Positions 1 to 8,308 are shown, counted from the first letter of the stretch. The stretch is DNA of 64,000 nucleotides from Spirochaetota bacterium (GCA_022711355.1 JAKLFE010000004.1:56199-120198); one strand, 5' to 3'. Numbers and translations are program-made. The notes: generated by a model from the letters alone, not told the origin.

Positions 1-243
1 GGGGAAGCCGGTGTGGTGGTAGTAGACCTTGTTCTGGCGCTTGCGCCCGCTCACCGCGATCTTGTCGGCGTTGACGACGACGATGAAGTCGCCCGTCTCC
101 TGGGAGGGGGTGTAGGTCGGCTTGTGCTTGCCGCGGAGCATGTAGGCCACCTTGGCGGCGACGCGGCCGAGGGGCTTGCCCTCCGCGTCGATCACGAACC
201 AGGAGCGCTCGGCGGTCTGGGGCGTGACGAATAGGGTCTTCAT
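1..243 (-). CDS. rplM: 50S ribosomal protein L13 (3' end cut by window)
   Basis: L13 binds 23S rRNA early in assembly of the large ribosomal subunit. The 81 visible residues carry family landmarks: [16 protein letters not shown] near the N-terminus, [23 protein letters not shown] and [10 protein letters not shown]. The protein runs off the left window edge, so roughly the C-terminal 40% is missing. The ATG at 243 follows a purine-rich AAGGTAAAGG. A TTGACA-type promoter lies about 55 bp upstream. In most bacteria rpsI follows; that would be outside the window. Confidence 0.97.
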   Translation of the reverse strand, partial: MKTLFVTPQTAERSWFVIDAEGKPLGRVAAKVAYMLRGKHKPTYTPSQETGDFIVVVNADKIAVSGRKRQNKVYYHHTGFP

Positions 244-297
244 CTATCTATACCTTTACCTTCTCGTGGTATCGTGCGGCGGAATCGCGCGGGCGCC

Positions 298-326
298 ATA
301 TTCCCATAAAGGGTGATAAGTGTCAA
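298..326 (-). promoter_or_regulatory. probable promoter of rplM
   Basis: On the minus strand a perfect -35 TTGACA (321-326) is followed after 17 nt by GAATAT (298-303), a weak -10; shifting one base gives AATATG with an 18-nt spacer. Predicted transcription starts about 45-50 nt before the rplM ATG. The stretch is locally AT-rich. Confidence 0.5.
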
Positions 327-374
327 TACCGCCGGGACGGCGCCGCCCGGAGGGACCCTCGCCGCCGGGGCCGT

Positions 375-620
375 TCAGCCCTTCTTGCCCGCCTTCTCGG
401 CTTCCTTGGCCGACTCCTCGGCCTCTTCCTTCTTGGCTTCCATCCTATCCTTGATGTCGGCGACCCCGATGAACACGGCGATGATCCCCACGAAGGCGGC
501 GAGGACGGGCAGGGAGCCCCTGAGGAAGGCGAGGACGTCCGCCCACCAGGCGAGGGGGCCCGGCACGCAGGCGAAGACGGCGAAGGCGACGAAGAGTATC
601 CCGACTATGAGGGCGACCAT
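375..620 (-). CDS. small two-helix membrane protein, unknown function
   Basis: This 81-residue protein starts at the ATG at 620, seven bases after a strong AGGAGG; the frame stays open upstream but the SD fixes the start. Residues about 1-20 (VALIVGILFVAFAVFACV) and 35-58 (LPVLAAFVGIIAVFIGVADI) are hydrophobic helices. The last 20-25 residues are highly charged and rich in Lys, Glu and Ala, and would form a cytoplasmic helix. I do not recognise a family. It is monocistronic and lies between rplM and the divergent RNB ribonuclease gene. Confidence 0.75.
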   Translation of the reverse strand: MVALIVGILFVAFAVFACVPGPLAWWADVLAFLRGSLPVLAAFVGIIAVFIGVADIKDRMEAKKEEAEESAKEAEKAGKKG

Positions 621-714
621 GCTATTTCCTCCTAATTCCCGGCGGAGCGAGGCTTTCCCCGCGCCGCCGGCTCCAATGATAGCATTTCGGGCCCTCCGTA
701 GCAACCGCCGCCGA

Positions 715-744
715 TTGTCCGGCCCGGGCCTCGGGGGCTATACT
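715..744 (+). promoter_or_regulatory. probable leaderless promoter of the RNB ribonuclease gene
   Basis: TTGTCC (715-720), an 18-nt spacer and TATACT (739-744, five of six consensus bases). The -10 ends 8 nt before the ATG at 753, so transcription should begin at or within a base or two of the start codon. No Shine-Dalgarno is present. Confidence 0.6.
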
Positions 745-752
745 GGGCGACC

Positions 753-2660
753 ATGTTCAAGGCCCAATCCATAGCCCTTTATAAAAACCGCCCCGTCCTC
801 GTCCTGGAGGTCAGGGACCGGATCGAGATACGGCTCGAGGACGGCTCCTCCCTCCGCGTCCGCGACAAGGACCTCGCGGCCCTCCACCCGGGGCCCGTGA
901 CCAAGCTGCCCGAGCCGGCGGGCGGGGGGGATTTCGACACCGCCCGCGCCATGCTCGCGGGCCCGGCGGCCGCGCCCACGCCCTGGCTCGAGCTGGCCGA
1001 GCTGGTCTTCGGCGCCTCCGGCCCGGCCGAGGTCCTTGCCTGCTGGAAGGAAGCGGCCGAGGGGCGGCGCTACCGCCTCGCCGAGGGCCTGCCCCTCGCC
1101 CTGAGCGACGAGGAGGTCGAGCGCGAGGCGGCCAAGCGGGAACGCAAGGAGGGCGAGGCCGCCGAGCGGGCGGCCTTCGTGGAACGGGCCCGGCGCGCGA
1201 GGAAGGCCAAGGGCGGCGAGGGAGCCTTCCTTCCCGCCGACGAGCGCTTCCTGGCCGAGATCGAGGCCCTCGCCCTGGGCAAGAGCGCCAAATGCAGGAT
1301 GGCGGCCGATATCGGCTTCGCCGAGGAGGCCGAGGCGGCCGGCGCCTTCCTCCTGGCCGCCGGGCACTGGGACGAGGGGCTGAATCCCTACCCCAGCCGC
1401 GCGGGCTGCCCCCTCTCCCCGCCCCGGGTCGCCCTCGGCCCCGAGGCCGGCGGAGGCCCCGAGCGGGTCGACCTGGGGGATATGGAAGCCTGGGCCATCG
1501 ACAACGCCTGGTCCTCCGACCCCGACGACGCCATCGGCTGGGACGGTTCGGCGGTCTGGGTCCACGTGGCGGACCCGGCCTCCGCCATCCTCCCCGGCTC
1601 CCCCGCCGACCTCGAGGCCCTCGCCCGGGGGGCGACCCTCTACCTCCCCGAGCTGACCTCCCCCATGCTTCCCGACGAGGCCCTCGAGCGCTTCGGCCTG
1701 GGCCTCGGGGAGGGCCCCGGCCCCGGGCTCCTCCCGACCTCCCCCGCCCTCTCCTTCCGCATCGAGGTGGCCGAGGACGGATCCCTGGCCGCGGTCGAGG
1801 TCCTGGCCTCGAGCCTCCGGGTGCGGCGCGCCTCCTACGGCGAAGCCGACCGCCTCATCGCCGCGGGCGAGGCCCCCGGCCTCGCCGCCCTGGGAGAGGT
1901 CGCGCGCCGCCGCGCCGCCCGCCGCCGCGCCAACGGCGCGGTCGAGATCGACATACCCGAGGTCAGGGTCAGGGTCTTCCCCGGTGAGGGGGGGGCGAAG
2001 GAGATCGCGATCGAGCCGGTGCCCGAGGACAGCTCGAGCGGCCTCGTGCGCGAGATGATGCTCCTCGCGGGGGAGGCAGCCGCCCGCTGGGCCTTCGAGC
2101 GGGGCCTGGCCTTCCCCTACTACAGCCAGGAGGCCCCCGGCGAGTCCGCGGCCTCCCGCGAGGGGGAGGACTCCCTCGCCGCCCAATTCGCGCGGCGCCG
2201 CCTCATGCGCGCGGGGGTCTCGGGGCCGACCCCGATGGCCCACCGGGGCCTCGGCCTGCCCTTCTACGCCCAGGCGACGAGCCCGCTCCGCCGCTACCAG
2301 GACCTCCTGGGGCACATGCAGCTCCGCGCGGTCCTGGCCGGCCGCGAGCCCCTCGACGCCGACGAGGTCGGCCGGCGCTGCGCCCTCGCCCAGGCAGCCT
2401 CGGCCGCGACGCGCCAGGCCGAGCGCGGGAGCGAGCTGCACTGGAAGCTCGCCTACCTCGCGCGCCGCCCGGGCTGGGAGGGGAAGGCCCTCCTCGTGGG
2501 CTCGGCCGGTCCCGGGACCTACCAGGCCTACCTCCCCGAGCTCGGGCTCGAGACGAGGCTCCGCCTCGGCCCCGACCGCTCCCTCGACGAGGAGCTGCGG
2601 GTACGGCTGGCCCGGGTCGACCTCGGGAGCCTCGAAGCCTCCTTCGAGGAGCTCCGCTAG
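753..2660 (+). CDS. RNB-domain exoribonuclease (RNase II/R family)
   Basis: A 635-residue member of the RNase II superfamily, which degrades single-stranded RNA processively 3' to 5' in the cytoplasm. The catalytic RNB block begins near residue 245. The motif AIDNAWSSDPDDAIGW supplies the cluster of metal-binding Asp residues, and HVADPASAI follows as in the family. The C-terminal RNB part shows MAHRGLGLPFYAQATSPLRRY, the usual SPLRRYxD element. The N-terminal 200 residues are a poorly conserved OB-like/helical region and I see no clear C-terminal S1 domain. This looks like the shorter bacterial RNB proteins rather than canonical rnb or rnr, so no symbol is given. The gene appears leaderless. 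Confidence 0.88.
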   Translation: MFKAQSIALYKNRPVLVLEVRDRIEIRLEDGSSLRVRDKDLAALHPGPVTKLPEPAGGGDFDTARAMLAGPAAAPTPWLELAELVFGASGPAEVLACWKEAAEGRRYRLAEGLPLALSDEEVEREAAKRERKEGEAAERAAFVERARRARKAKGGEGAFLPADERFLAEIEALALGKSAKCRMAADIGFAEEAEAAGAFLLAAGHWDEGLNPYPSRAGCPLSPPRVALGPEAGGGPERVDLGDMEAWAIDNAWSSDPDDAIGWDGSAVWVHVADPASAILPGSPADLEALARGATLYLPELTSPMLPDEALERFGLGLGEGPGPGLLPTSPALSFRIEVAEDGSLAAVEVLASSLRVRRASYGEADRLIAAGEAPGLAALGEVARRRAARRRANGAVEIDIPEVRVRVFPGEGGAKEIAIEPVPEDSSSGLVREMMLLAGEAAARWAFERGLAFPYYSQEAPGESAASREGEDSLAAQFARRRLMRAGVSGPTPMAHRGLGLPFYAQATSPLRRYQDLLGHMQLRAVLAGREPLDADEVGRRCALAQAASAATRQAERGSELHWKLAYLARRPGWEGKALLVGSAGPGTYQAYLPELGLETRLRLGPDRSLDEELRVRLARVDLGSLEASFEELR

Positions 2661-2669
2661 GGCCTCGTA

Positions 2670-2698
2670 TTGACCCTGGGGTGCGGCGGCTCTATCCT
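2670..2698 (+). promoter_or_regulatory. probable leaderless promoter of the cyclase gene
   Basis: TTGACC (2670-2675), a 17-nt spacer and TATCCT (2693-2698). The gap to the ATG at 2708 is 9 nt and contains no Shine-Dalgarno. Confidence 0.55.
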
Positions 2699-2707
2699 TT
2701 CGCTACC

Positions 2708-4984
2708 ATGGAGCACAAGGACCACCGCCTCGCAGCCCTCGTGTACGCGGACATAGCCGGCTTCTCCCGCATGATGGAGGCTGACCAGGCCGGCGCCCTC
2801 GAGCTCCTGCGCTACCAGCGCGAGCTCTTCGGCGGCATCGCCGCCCGCCGCGGGGGCTCCCTCGTCAAGACGATGGGCGACGCCCTCCTCCTCGACTTCA
2901 AGAACGCGGCCGAGGCCCTCCAGTGCGCCCTGGAGGCCCAGGACCTGATCTACGCCCGCAACAAGGCGGCCCCGGGAGCGCCCCTGCTCCTGCGCATCGG
3001 GCTCCACGTAGGCGACATCTGCTTCTTCGAGGACGACGCGCTGGGCGAGGGCGTCACCATCGCGGCGCGGCTGCGCTCCCTCGCGCGGCCCGGCTGCGTC
3101 TGCCTCTCCCAGGACGCCTACGGCCTCGCCCTCGGCAAGGTCGGGTTCAGCGCGCGGGACCTGGGCGCCCTCCCCCTCGAGGGCGTCTCCAAGGAGATCC
3201 GGGCCTACGAGATCGCCACGCCCAGCGCCGGGCTCGGCCCCGGCCCGGGCGAGCCGCTCCCTGGCGGCGCGGCGGCCGCGGCCCCGGGAAAGGGCCCCGA
3301 AGGCTCCCCGAGCCTCCTTACGGAGATCCGCGCCTCCATCCTCCGGGACTGCAAGGAGCTCGGGCGCCGCATGACCGTGGACGAGGCCCGGGAGAAGTAC
3401 GGCTTCTACGGGGCCGAGGCCGACGAGGTCATCGCCTCCATGGCCGAGCGGGGCGTCCTCGCCCGGCCGGCCCCGGGACGCGTCGAGGATCCCGCGGGAG
3501 CTCCCGCAGGAGCCTCGAGCTTCGGCATCTTCGACGGGAAGATCGTCGTCGGCGGCAAGGTCCTCGGCACGACGGAGGAGCTGGGCAAGGGCATAGGCTC
3601 GGCGATCAGCGGCATCGTGAGCGAGATCGAGCGCCACGCCAGGGAGGAAGGGGGCGGGGACCGCGAGGCGATGCGGGAAGCCCGGCACGCCGCCAGGGAC
3701 AGGGCCCGCGCGGGGAGGCACGCGGCGCGCGAGGCCCTCCGCCGCGAGGTGGGGGAAGGCCCGACCGGGAAGTGGGACCGCAGGCTCATGGAGGAGGAGC
3801 GCTGGCGCCCCGGATCCGAGGCCCTGGCCCCCGACATCGACAGCTACCGGGAGCTCCTGGCCGAGCGCCGCGCCAAGGCCCGGGGCGGCCTCGCGGCCCA
3901 CACCATTACCTACGGCGCGGTCAACGCCTTCCTCTGGTACCTGAACCTCAGGACCTCGCCGGGCGGCTTCCTCTGGGCCGCCATCGTGAGCGCGGCCTGG
4001 GGCATCGGCCTGGTCTCCTCCTACGTCGCCGCCTCCCGGGCCGGGGCCAAGGCCCGCGAGGCCGAGGCGATGCCCGACCTCGATTCCTCCCAGCTCGCCA
4101 TCTACAAGAAGCTCGGGCGCATGGAGGACTCCATGGCCCAGCACGGGGCCTCGACGATCATGGTGAGCTTCCTCCTCGGGCTCATCAACTTCCTGACCGG
4201 CCCCTCCTTCCTCTGGTTCCTCATCCCGAGCGCCCTCCTCCTCCTGGGCTACATCTCCCACGCGGCGGCCTTCTCGGCCTCCCGGCCCCGGCTCCGCCGC
4301 AAGCTCCTCGACTCCCTAGGGATCAAGGGCGGCTGGAGGGGCCTGTTCCGGGGCGCCCAGGCCCGGCGCGCCGAGGCCGCGGGCCTGGGCCCCTACGCCG
4401 ACCTGTACCGCGAGGCCCAAGCCGCCCGCGACGCCCTCGCCGCCCAGGCGGCCGCCGGCCAGGCGGGCCCCCTGGACGAGGGCCTCGCGCCCTCGCTGGA
4501 CCGCTACCTCGGGCAGGTCAGGCTCCTCGCCCAGTCCGCCAACGAGATCGACCGCCTCGTCGAGGCCATACCCATGGCAGAGCTCGCGAAGGACCGGGCG
4601 GCCCTGGCCGCCAAGCGCGACGCGGCGGCGAGCCCGGGCCTCAAGGAGGAGTACGGGCGCTCCATCGCGGAGATCGACAAGCAGGAGCGCTCCTACCAGG
4701 AGCTCAAGGAGCAGAGCGAGGTCGTCAGGCTCCGGCTCTCCTCCTCGGTCAACCAGCTCAAGCAGATGCGCCTGGACATCGCCCGGCTCCAGGCGGCGCC
4801 CGGGGCCGGGGCCGGCGGCGGCCTCGAGGGGCTCCGCCTGCGCAGCGAGGAGCTCTCGCGCTACCTCGAGGACCTGCGCGCAGGCTACGAGGAGCCGGAG
4901 GCCGACCCCTACGCCGAGCTCGAGGAGGCCGAGCGCCGCCGCGAGGCCGAGGCCCGGCGGCTCGAGGGGCCCGGGCGCGGCTAG
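2708..4984 (+). CDS. class III adenylate/guanylate cyclase with two 2TM modules and a coiled coil
   Basis: About 758 residues. The N-terminal 170 residues are a class III nucleotide cyclase homology domain that would make cAMP or cGMP. Both metal Asp residues are present (D15 in VYADIAGFS and D58 in VKTMGDALL), with Lys54 before the second. The transition-state motif normally VNxAARL reads VTIAARL, so the Asn is Thr117 while Arg121 is kept. After a variable linker come two 2TM-type helical-hairpin modules: near residues 390-450, with WYLNLRTSPGGFLW and WGIGLVSSY, and near 475-530, with LINFLTGPSFLWFLIPSA. The C-terminal 230 residues are a charged coiled coil. Start at 2708 rather than the GTG at 2681 because the promoter -10 lies between them. 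Convergent with, and overlapping by 4 bp, the next gene. Confidence 0.85.
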   Translation: MEHKDHRLAALVYADIAGFSRMMEADQAGALELLRYQRELFGGIAARRGGSLVKTMGDALLLDFKNAAEALQCALEAQDLIYARNKAAPGAPLLLRIGLHVGDICFFEDDALGEGVTIAARLRSLARPGCVCLSQDAYGLALGKVGFSARDLGALPLEGVSKEIRAYEIATPSAGLGPGPGEPLPGGAAAAAPGKGPEGSPSLLTEIRASILRDCKELGRRMTVDEAREKYGFYGAEADEVIASMAERGVLARPAPGRVEDPAGAPAGASSFGIFDGKIVVGGKVLGTTEELGKGIGSAISGIVSEIERHAREEGGGDREAMREARHAARDRARAGRHAAREALRREVGEGPTGKWDRRLMEEERWRPGSEALAPDIDSYRELLAERRAKARGGLAAHTITYGAVNAFLWYLNLRTSPGGFLWAAIVSAAWGIGLVSSYVAASRAGAKAREAEAMPDLDSSQLAIYKKLGRMEDSMAQHGASTIMVSFLLGLINFLTGPSFLWFLIPSALLLLGYISHAAAFSASRPRLRRKLLDSLGIKGGWRGLFRGAQARRAEAAGLGPYADLYREAQAARDALAAQAAAGQAGPLDEGLAPSLDRYLGQVRLLAQSANEIDRLVEAIPMAELAKDRAALAAKRDAAASPGLKEEYGRSIAEIDKQERSYQELKEQSEVVRLRLSSSVNQLKQMRLDIARLQAAPGAGAGGGLEGLRLRSEELSRYLEDLRAGYEEPEADPYAELEEAERRREAEARRLEGPGRG

Positions 4985-5460
4985 CCGCCCGCCGCCCCCC
5001 GCCGCCCCGTCCCGGCCCCGCCCAGCTCCTTGGGCCGCTCCCAGCCCGCGATCCCGCCCGGGACGAGGCGGAAGGAGGGGTGTGGCTCGGGGAAGGCGAC
5101 CCCCTCGATCCGGGCGAAGGCCCCGGGATTCCGGGCCGCCGCCTTGGCGCGGAACAGGGCCCACTCGTACCCGACCTGGCCCCGGGCCACGGGGATCCGC
5201 CTAACGCGCCCATCCGGGATCGCGATCCTCGACGCGTCGAAGCGGTAGCCGCGGCTCGAGGCCTCCTCGAGGAGGGCCGCGAGGTAGCCGCCGATCGCGG
5301 CCCCGGGATCCTCGCTCGAGCGGAAGCGCTCGAGCTGGGGATGGGAGCGGTAGCCCCTCGTGCGGCCGGCGAGGACGGCCTGGGCGAGGAGGGCCTCGCG
5401 CCAGGCGGCGACGAGGCCGGCGGGGTCGAGGTAGCGGGGATGGAAGGACCAGAGCCTCAT
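4981..5460 (-). CDS. pyrimidine dimer DNA glycosylase (T4 endonuclease V-like)
   Basis: This 159-residue protein opens with MRLWSFHPRYLD followed by GLVAAWREALLAQ and RGYRSHPQLERF, which is the bacterial form of the Pyr_excise family. Such enzymes cut the glycosyl bond of UV-induced pyrimidine dimers and nick the abasic site. The Glu in WREALLAQ fits the catalytic Glu of T4 endonuclease V. The phage enzyme uses Thr2 as its amino nucleophile; here residue 2 is Arg, as I recall for other bacterial homologues. Its stop overlaps the cyclase stop convergently. The next gene upstream ends only 10 bp away, so the two may be cotranscribed. Confidence 0.82.
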   Translation of the reverse strand: MRLWSFHPRYLDPAGLVAAWREALLAQAVLAGRTRGYRSHPQLERFRSSEDPGAAIGGYLAALLEEASSRGYRFDASRIAIPDGRVRRIPVARGQVGYEWALFRAKAAARNPGAFARIEGVAFPEPHPSFRLVPGGIAGWERPKELGGAGTGRRGAAGG

Positions 5461-5470
5461 GGCCGCGGCC

Positions 5471-5911
5471 TCAGCGCGCGAGGAGGAGGGCCGCGGCGCC
5501 GACGAGGAGGGCGAGGGCGCTACCGTGCGCGAAGCTCCGCGCCCGCATCGAGGCCATCGAGGCCGTCAATGAGTCGAGCGAGCTCTCCGTTCGTAGCCTC
5601 GAGGCTTCGAGCTGAGTCTGATACTCGGCGAGCCGCGTCTCGAGCAGCCCGTACTGAAGCGTCAAGCTCGACAGCGCCTGCCTCGACGCGCGCAAGTCCT
5701 CGAGCAAGCTCGTCGACCTTGCCTCCGATTCGCTCAGCCGCGTCTCTAATTCCGCGATACGACTCTTCAAGCCGGCTATATTGCTCTCGTATTGCCGCAA
5801 TATCCCGCGCAGCCTTTCGGCCAGCTCCTGCTGCGGCGACTCCTGCGCCCAGGCAGGCCGCGAGCAGAGCAAGCACAACGAAGCCAGGAATACCGCGAAT
5901 CGCGCGCCCAT
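5471..5911 (-). CDS. secreted or periplasmic coiled-coil protein with C-terminal membrane helix, unknown function
   Basis: A 146-residue protein with a plausible signal peptide (MGARFAVFLASLCLLCSRPAWAQ, cut after AWA). Residues about 25-120 form one continuous heptad-rich coiled coil, including ELETRLSESEARSTSL and ETRLAEYQTQLEA. The last 18 residues are a hydrophobic helix ending in LLLAR. It therefore looks anchored at the C-terminus and projecting into the periplasm. No family is recognised. GC-rich third positions support this frame over an alternative frame on the same strand that is also free of stops. Upstream GAGGTCGTGGATC is a weak ribosome site. Confidence 0.65.
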   Translation of the reverse strand: MGARFAVFLASLCLLCSRPAWAQESPQQELAERLRGILRQYESNIAGLKSRIAELETRLSESEARSTSLLEDLRASRQALSSLTLQYGLLETRLAEYQTQLEASRLRTESSLDSLTASMASMRARSFAHGSALALLVGAAALLLAR

Positions 5912-5974
5912 GATCCACGACCTCCTCCCTTTTTTCGCTCTCCGCGCGCCCTGAGGGCGCGTGGAGGGCGGCGC

Positions 5975-6568
5975 TCAACGCGCCGCGAGCCAGGCCTCGT
6001 ACTCCCCCATGACGATTTCCTCCACCTCCTTCCACGAGCCGGCCCGGGGCCCGGGCAGGCCCGCGTTGGTCGAATTGGAGAAGACGATCGTCGCGTGGCC
6101 TCCCTCGCGGAGCTTGCGGACGTTCTCCGGCGAGTCGTCGACGTAGACGTGGGCCCCGACCGCGCCCTTGTCCTGCATGAGGCAGAGGTCCCAGTAGGGG
6201 ATGTCGTGCTCGTCGAGCCACTCGATCGTCTGCTGGATCGAGCGCTGGTGGAAGTACTTGATGAAGAGGCGGTGGGTGATGATGCGGATGCGCACTCCCC
6301 GCGTGGAGAGCTTGCGCAGGACCTGGGGGGCGTCGGGGAGGGGCTTGAGCTCCTTGAAGAGGTTGCGCTGCGTGACCGCGAAGCGGTGCAGCTTCTCGTA
6401 GCCCCCGTACTCCTCGAGGCCCCATTCGGCCAGGCCGTAGGAGACCTCCGCGGGAAGGGACTCGAGGGGGCGGCCGAGCCACTCGGCCGCTATTTCGCGC
6501 ATCTTGCCGTAGAAGTCGGCGCAGACGCCGTCGAGGTCGACGCCGAAGATGAAGCGCGACTCGTCCAT
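5975..6568 (-). CDS. HAD-family 5'(3')-deoxyribonucleotidase-like phosphatase
   Basis: 197 residues. The HAD motif I FGVDLDGVCADF gives the nucleophile Asp and the acid/base Asp; THRLF fits motif II; VYVDDSPENVRKL supplies the acidic motif IV. Length and motif spacing match bacterial 5'-nucleotidase C-type proteins, which dephosphorylate (deoxy)nucleoside monophosphates. Substrate cannot be read from sequence. The ATG at 6568 follows AAGGGGGG. A promoter with TTGCCC and TATACT lies about 40 bp upstream. Monocistronic, next to a tRNA gene. Confidence 0.82.
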   Translation of the reverse strand: MDESRFIFGVDLDGVCADFYGKMREIAAEWLGRPLESLPAEVSYGLAEWGLEEYGGYEKLHRFAVTQRNLFKELKPLPDAPQVLRKLSTRGVRIRIITHRLFIKYFHQRSIQQTIEWLDEHDIPYWDLCLMQDKGAVGAHVYVDDSPENVRKLREGGHATIVFSNSTNAGLPGPRAGSWKEVEEIVMGEYEAWLAAR

Positions 6569-6608
6569 CCCACCCCCCTTGATCGCGCGGGGACCGCGAG
6601 CTGGGAAA

Positions 6609-6638
6609 AGTATAGCCTGCGCGGCGCCCGGCGGGCAA
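6609..6638 (-). promoter_or_regulatory. probable promoter of the deoxyribonucleotidase gene
   Basis: On the minus strand TTGCCC (6633-6638), an 18-nt spacer and TATACT (6609-6614). Predicted leader to the ATG at 6568 is about 34 nt and includes a Shine-Dalgarno. Confidence 0.6.
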
Positions 6639-6704
6639 TCGCGCCGCGCCGCGGCGATCCGGGACGCTGGGTCTTGGGCGGGGGATAGCGGAGAGGGGCG
6701 GTAG

Positions 6705-6778
6705 TGGCCCAGCCCCGATTCGAACGGGGGACCTGCTGCTTAGGAGGCAGCCGCTCTATCCATCTGAGCTACTGGGTC
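6705..6778 (-). tRNA. tRNA-Arg (anticodon CCU)
   Basis: A 74-nt cloverleaf folds on the minus strand. The D arm is GCTC/GAGC, the anticodon stem GCTGC/GCAGC closes the loop CTCCTAA (anticodon CCT, reading AGG), and the T arm is CCCCG-TTCGAAT-CGGGG. The acceptor pairs GACCCAG with CTGGGCC except for an A2-C71 mismatch. The discriminator is A and the CCA tail is not encoded (CTA follows). Confidence 0.93.
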
Positions 6779-6862
6779 TCGCTAGAGCCGTACGGGCGAC
6801 CTGCCATTGGTTCTTGGGTCGGCAGATCGGGGTGCGGCATGACCGCGTCGCGGCCTTCCTAG

Positions 6863-6892
6863 AATGTACACAGGATGTCTCCGCGCTGTCAA
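6863..6892 (-). promoter_or_regulatory. probable promoter of tRNA-Arg
   Basis: Minus-strand TTGACA (6887-6892), an 18-nt spacer and TACATT (6863-6868), about 80 bp before the tRNA 5' end. The -35 overlaps the last codons of the MATE gene. Confidence 0.5.
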
Positions 6893-8301
6893 CCTGGGCC
6901 CATTCCGCGGGGCCCGGGGCGGGCTCGCCCGCGGAAGGGGGCCGGCCGGGGCTCGAGGGCTCGGAGCCAGTCCCCTTTCCGGTAGTAGGCGATGCCGACG
7001 GCGGCGGTGGCCGCGTTGGACAGGAACATCGCGTACCAGATGGATCGGGGGCCGAGGCGGAAGAGATAGGCGAAACCGTAGGCCAGGGGCACCCGTATCC
7101 CCCATAGGCGCAGGACGGCGAGGAGCATGACGATCCTCGTGTCCCCGGCCCCCTGGAAGGCCCCGGTCGCGACGCAGTAGAGGCCGAAGAGGAGGACCGA
7201 GGGGCTCACGATCTTGAACATGATGTCGCCCAGGCGCATGGCCTCGGGATCGGCGACGAAGAAGCGCACGAGGGAGGAGCCGTAGAAGAAGGCGAAGCTC
7301 AGGGCCGGCACGAGGAAGGCCAGGCAGGCGAGGAAGCCGGAGCGGACGATCCGGCGGGCCCGGGCGGGCTCCCCGGCCCCGATGGCCTGGCCGACGAGGG
7401 AGGTCGTCGCGCTCGCCAGGCCGTGGGCCGGCAGGTCGAAGAGGCTGACGATGCGGTTGCCCACGCCGAAGGCCGCGATGGCCGAGGTCCCGAAGGAGTT
7501 GACCGCTCCTTGGAGGACGGTGAAGCCGAGGGCCGAGAGGGCCTGGCCGATCGAGGAGGGCAGGCCGATGCGCATGAGGAGGCGGAAGGAGTCGGCTCGG
7601 GGCCGCATGGCCGCGAGGCGGAGCCGCAGGCCGCCGCGCCCCGCCGCGAGGATCCGGATCGAGAGGAAGGCGCCGAGGGCCTGGGAGGCGACCGTGGCGA
7701 TGGCGGCCCCGGCGACGCCGAGGCGGGGGAAGGGCCCGAGCCCGTAGATCAGGAGGGGGTCGAGGAGGACGTTGGCGCCGACCGCGAGGAGGTGGACGGC
7801 GAGGGGGGTAAAGGCGTCGCCGACCGCCGTCAGGGAGGCTTGGAGGAGGAAGTAGGCGAAGCTCGCGGGCAGGCCGAGGAGGACGATGGAGAGGTAGCTC
7901 CTCGCGTAGCCGAAGAGCTCGGGGGGCGTGCCCAGGAGCCTGAGCAGGGGCCCGGCCAGGAGGGAGCCGAGGGCGGCGAGGGCGATGGAGAAGGCTCCGA
8001 GGTAGAAGGCCGCCTGGTTCAGGCCGGTCTCCATGGCCTTCGCGTCGCCTCGGCCCTTGGCCTGGGCAATGAGGGTGGTCGCGGCCCCCGCCAGGCCCGT
8101 GCCGAGGACGACGAAGAGGAAGACGAGGTTGAAGGCGATCGAGGGGGCCGAGACCTCGGCGGCGCCGAGCTTGCCGAGGAAGAAGCTGTCGGTGAGGTTG
8201 TAGAGAGTCTCGACCAGGGTCCCCGCCATGATCGGCAGGGCGAGGCGCAGGAGGGCGCGGGAATGCCCGCTCCCGGCGCGGGACGAGGTCGCGGGGGCCA
8301 T
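6889..8301 (-). CDS. MATE family multidrug/sodium antiporter
   Basis: About 470 residues with twelve predicted membrane helices. The family opening LALPIMAGTLVETLYNLTDSFFLGKLG is clear, and the pseudo-repeat near the middle begins IGLPSSIGQALSALGFTVLQ. MATE proteins export cationic drugs or metabolites using a Na+ or H+ gradient. The ATG at 8301 is chosen because it lies just after the stop of the upstream gene (8309); the frame stays open further upstream inside that gene. Gene order implies cotranscription with the threonine-synthase-like gene. Substrate unknown. Confidence 0.87.
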   Translation of the reverse strand: MAPATSSRAGSGHSRALLRLALPIMAGTLVETLYNLTDSFFLGKLGAAEVSAPSIAFNLVFLFVVLGTGLAGAATTLIAQAKGRGDAKAMETGLNQAAFYLGAFSIALAALGSLLAGPLLRLLGTPPELFGYARSYLSIVLLGLPASFAYFLLQASLTAVGDAFTPLAVHLLAVGANVLLDPLLIYGLGPFPRLGVAGAAIATVASQALGAFLSIRILAAGRGGLRLRLAAMRPRADSFRLLMRIGLPSSIGQALSALGFTVLQGAVNSFGTSAIAAFGVGNRIVSLFDLPAHGLASATTSLVGQAIGAGEPARARRIVRSGFLACLAFLVPALSFAFFYGSSLVRFFVADPEAMRLGDIMFKIVSPSVLLFGLYCVATGAFQGAGDTRIVMLLAVLRLWGIRVPLAYGFAYLFRLGPRSIWYAMFLSNAATAAVGIAYYRKGDWLRALEPRPAPFRGRARPGPRGMGPG

Positions 8302-8308
8302 GGCGGGC

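Noticed and set aside
738..2441. A 567-codon open frame antisense to the RNB ribonuclease gene, and similar long antisense frames opposite pepF, ftsH, the cyclase and the peptide binding protein.
   Set aside because: They mirror GC-rich codons of recognised genes, are rich in Gly, Arg, Ala and Pro without domain motifs, and have no ribosome sites.
2629..2637. GCCTCGAAG at 2629-2637 and 32200-32208 as further members of the repeat family.
   Set aside because: Both are inside genes and encode conserved residues (SLEAS; EASKA of the permease EAA motif); they lack the CTG and CTGT flanks.
2681..2707. GTG at 2681 as start of the cyclase.
   Set aside because: The added residues are not like cyclase N-termini, and the GTG precedes the -10 box at 2693-2698, so it would not be in the mRNA.
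5520..5905. A second stop-free frame on the minus strand with a hydrophobic start and coiled-coil-like sequence, overlapping the 5471-5911 gene.
   Set aside because: Third codon positions there are far less GC-rich than in the chosen frame. Heptad-rich GAG/GCG codons produce a helix-like shadow when shifted by one base. The chosen frame has an ATG, a signal peptide and a terminal membrane helix.
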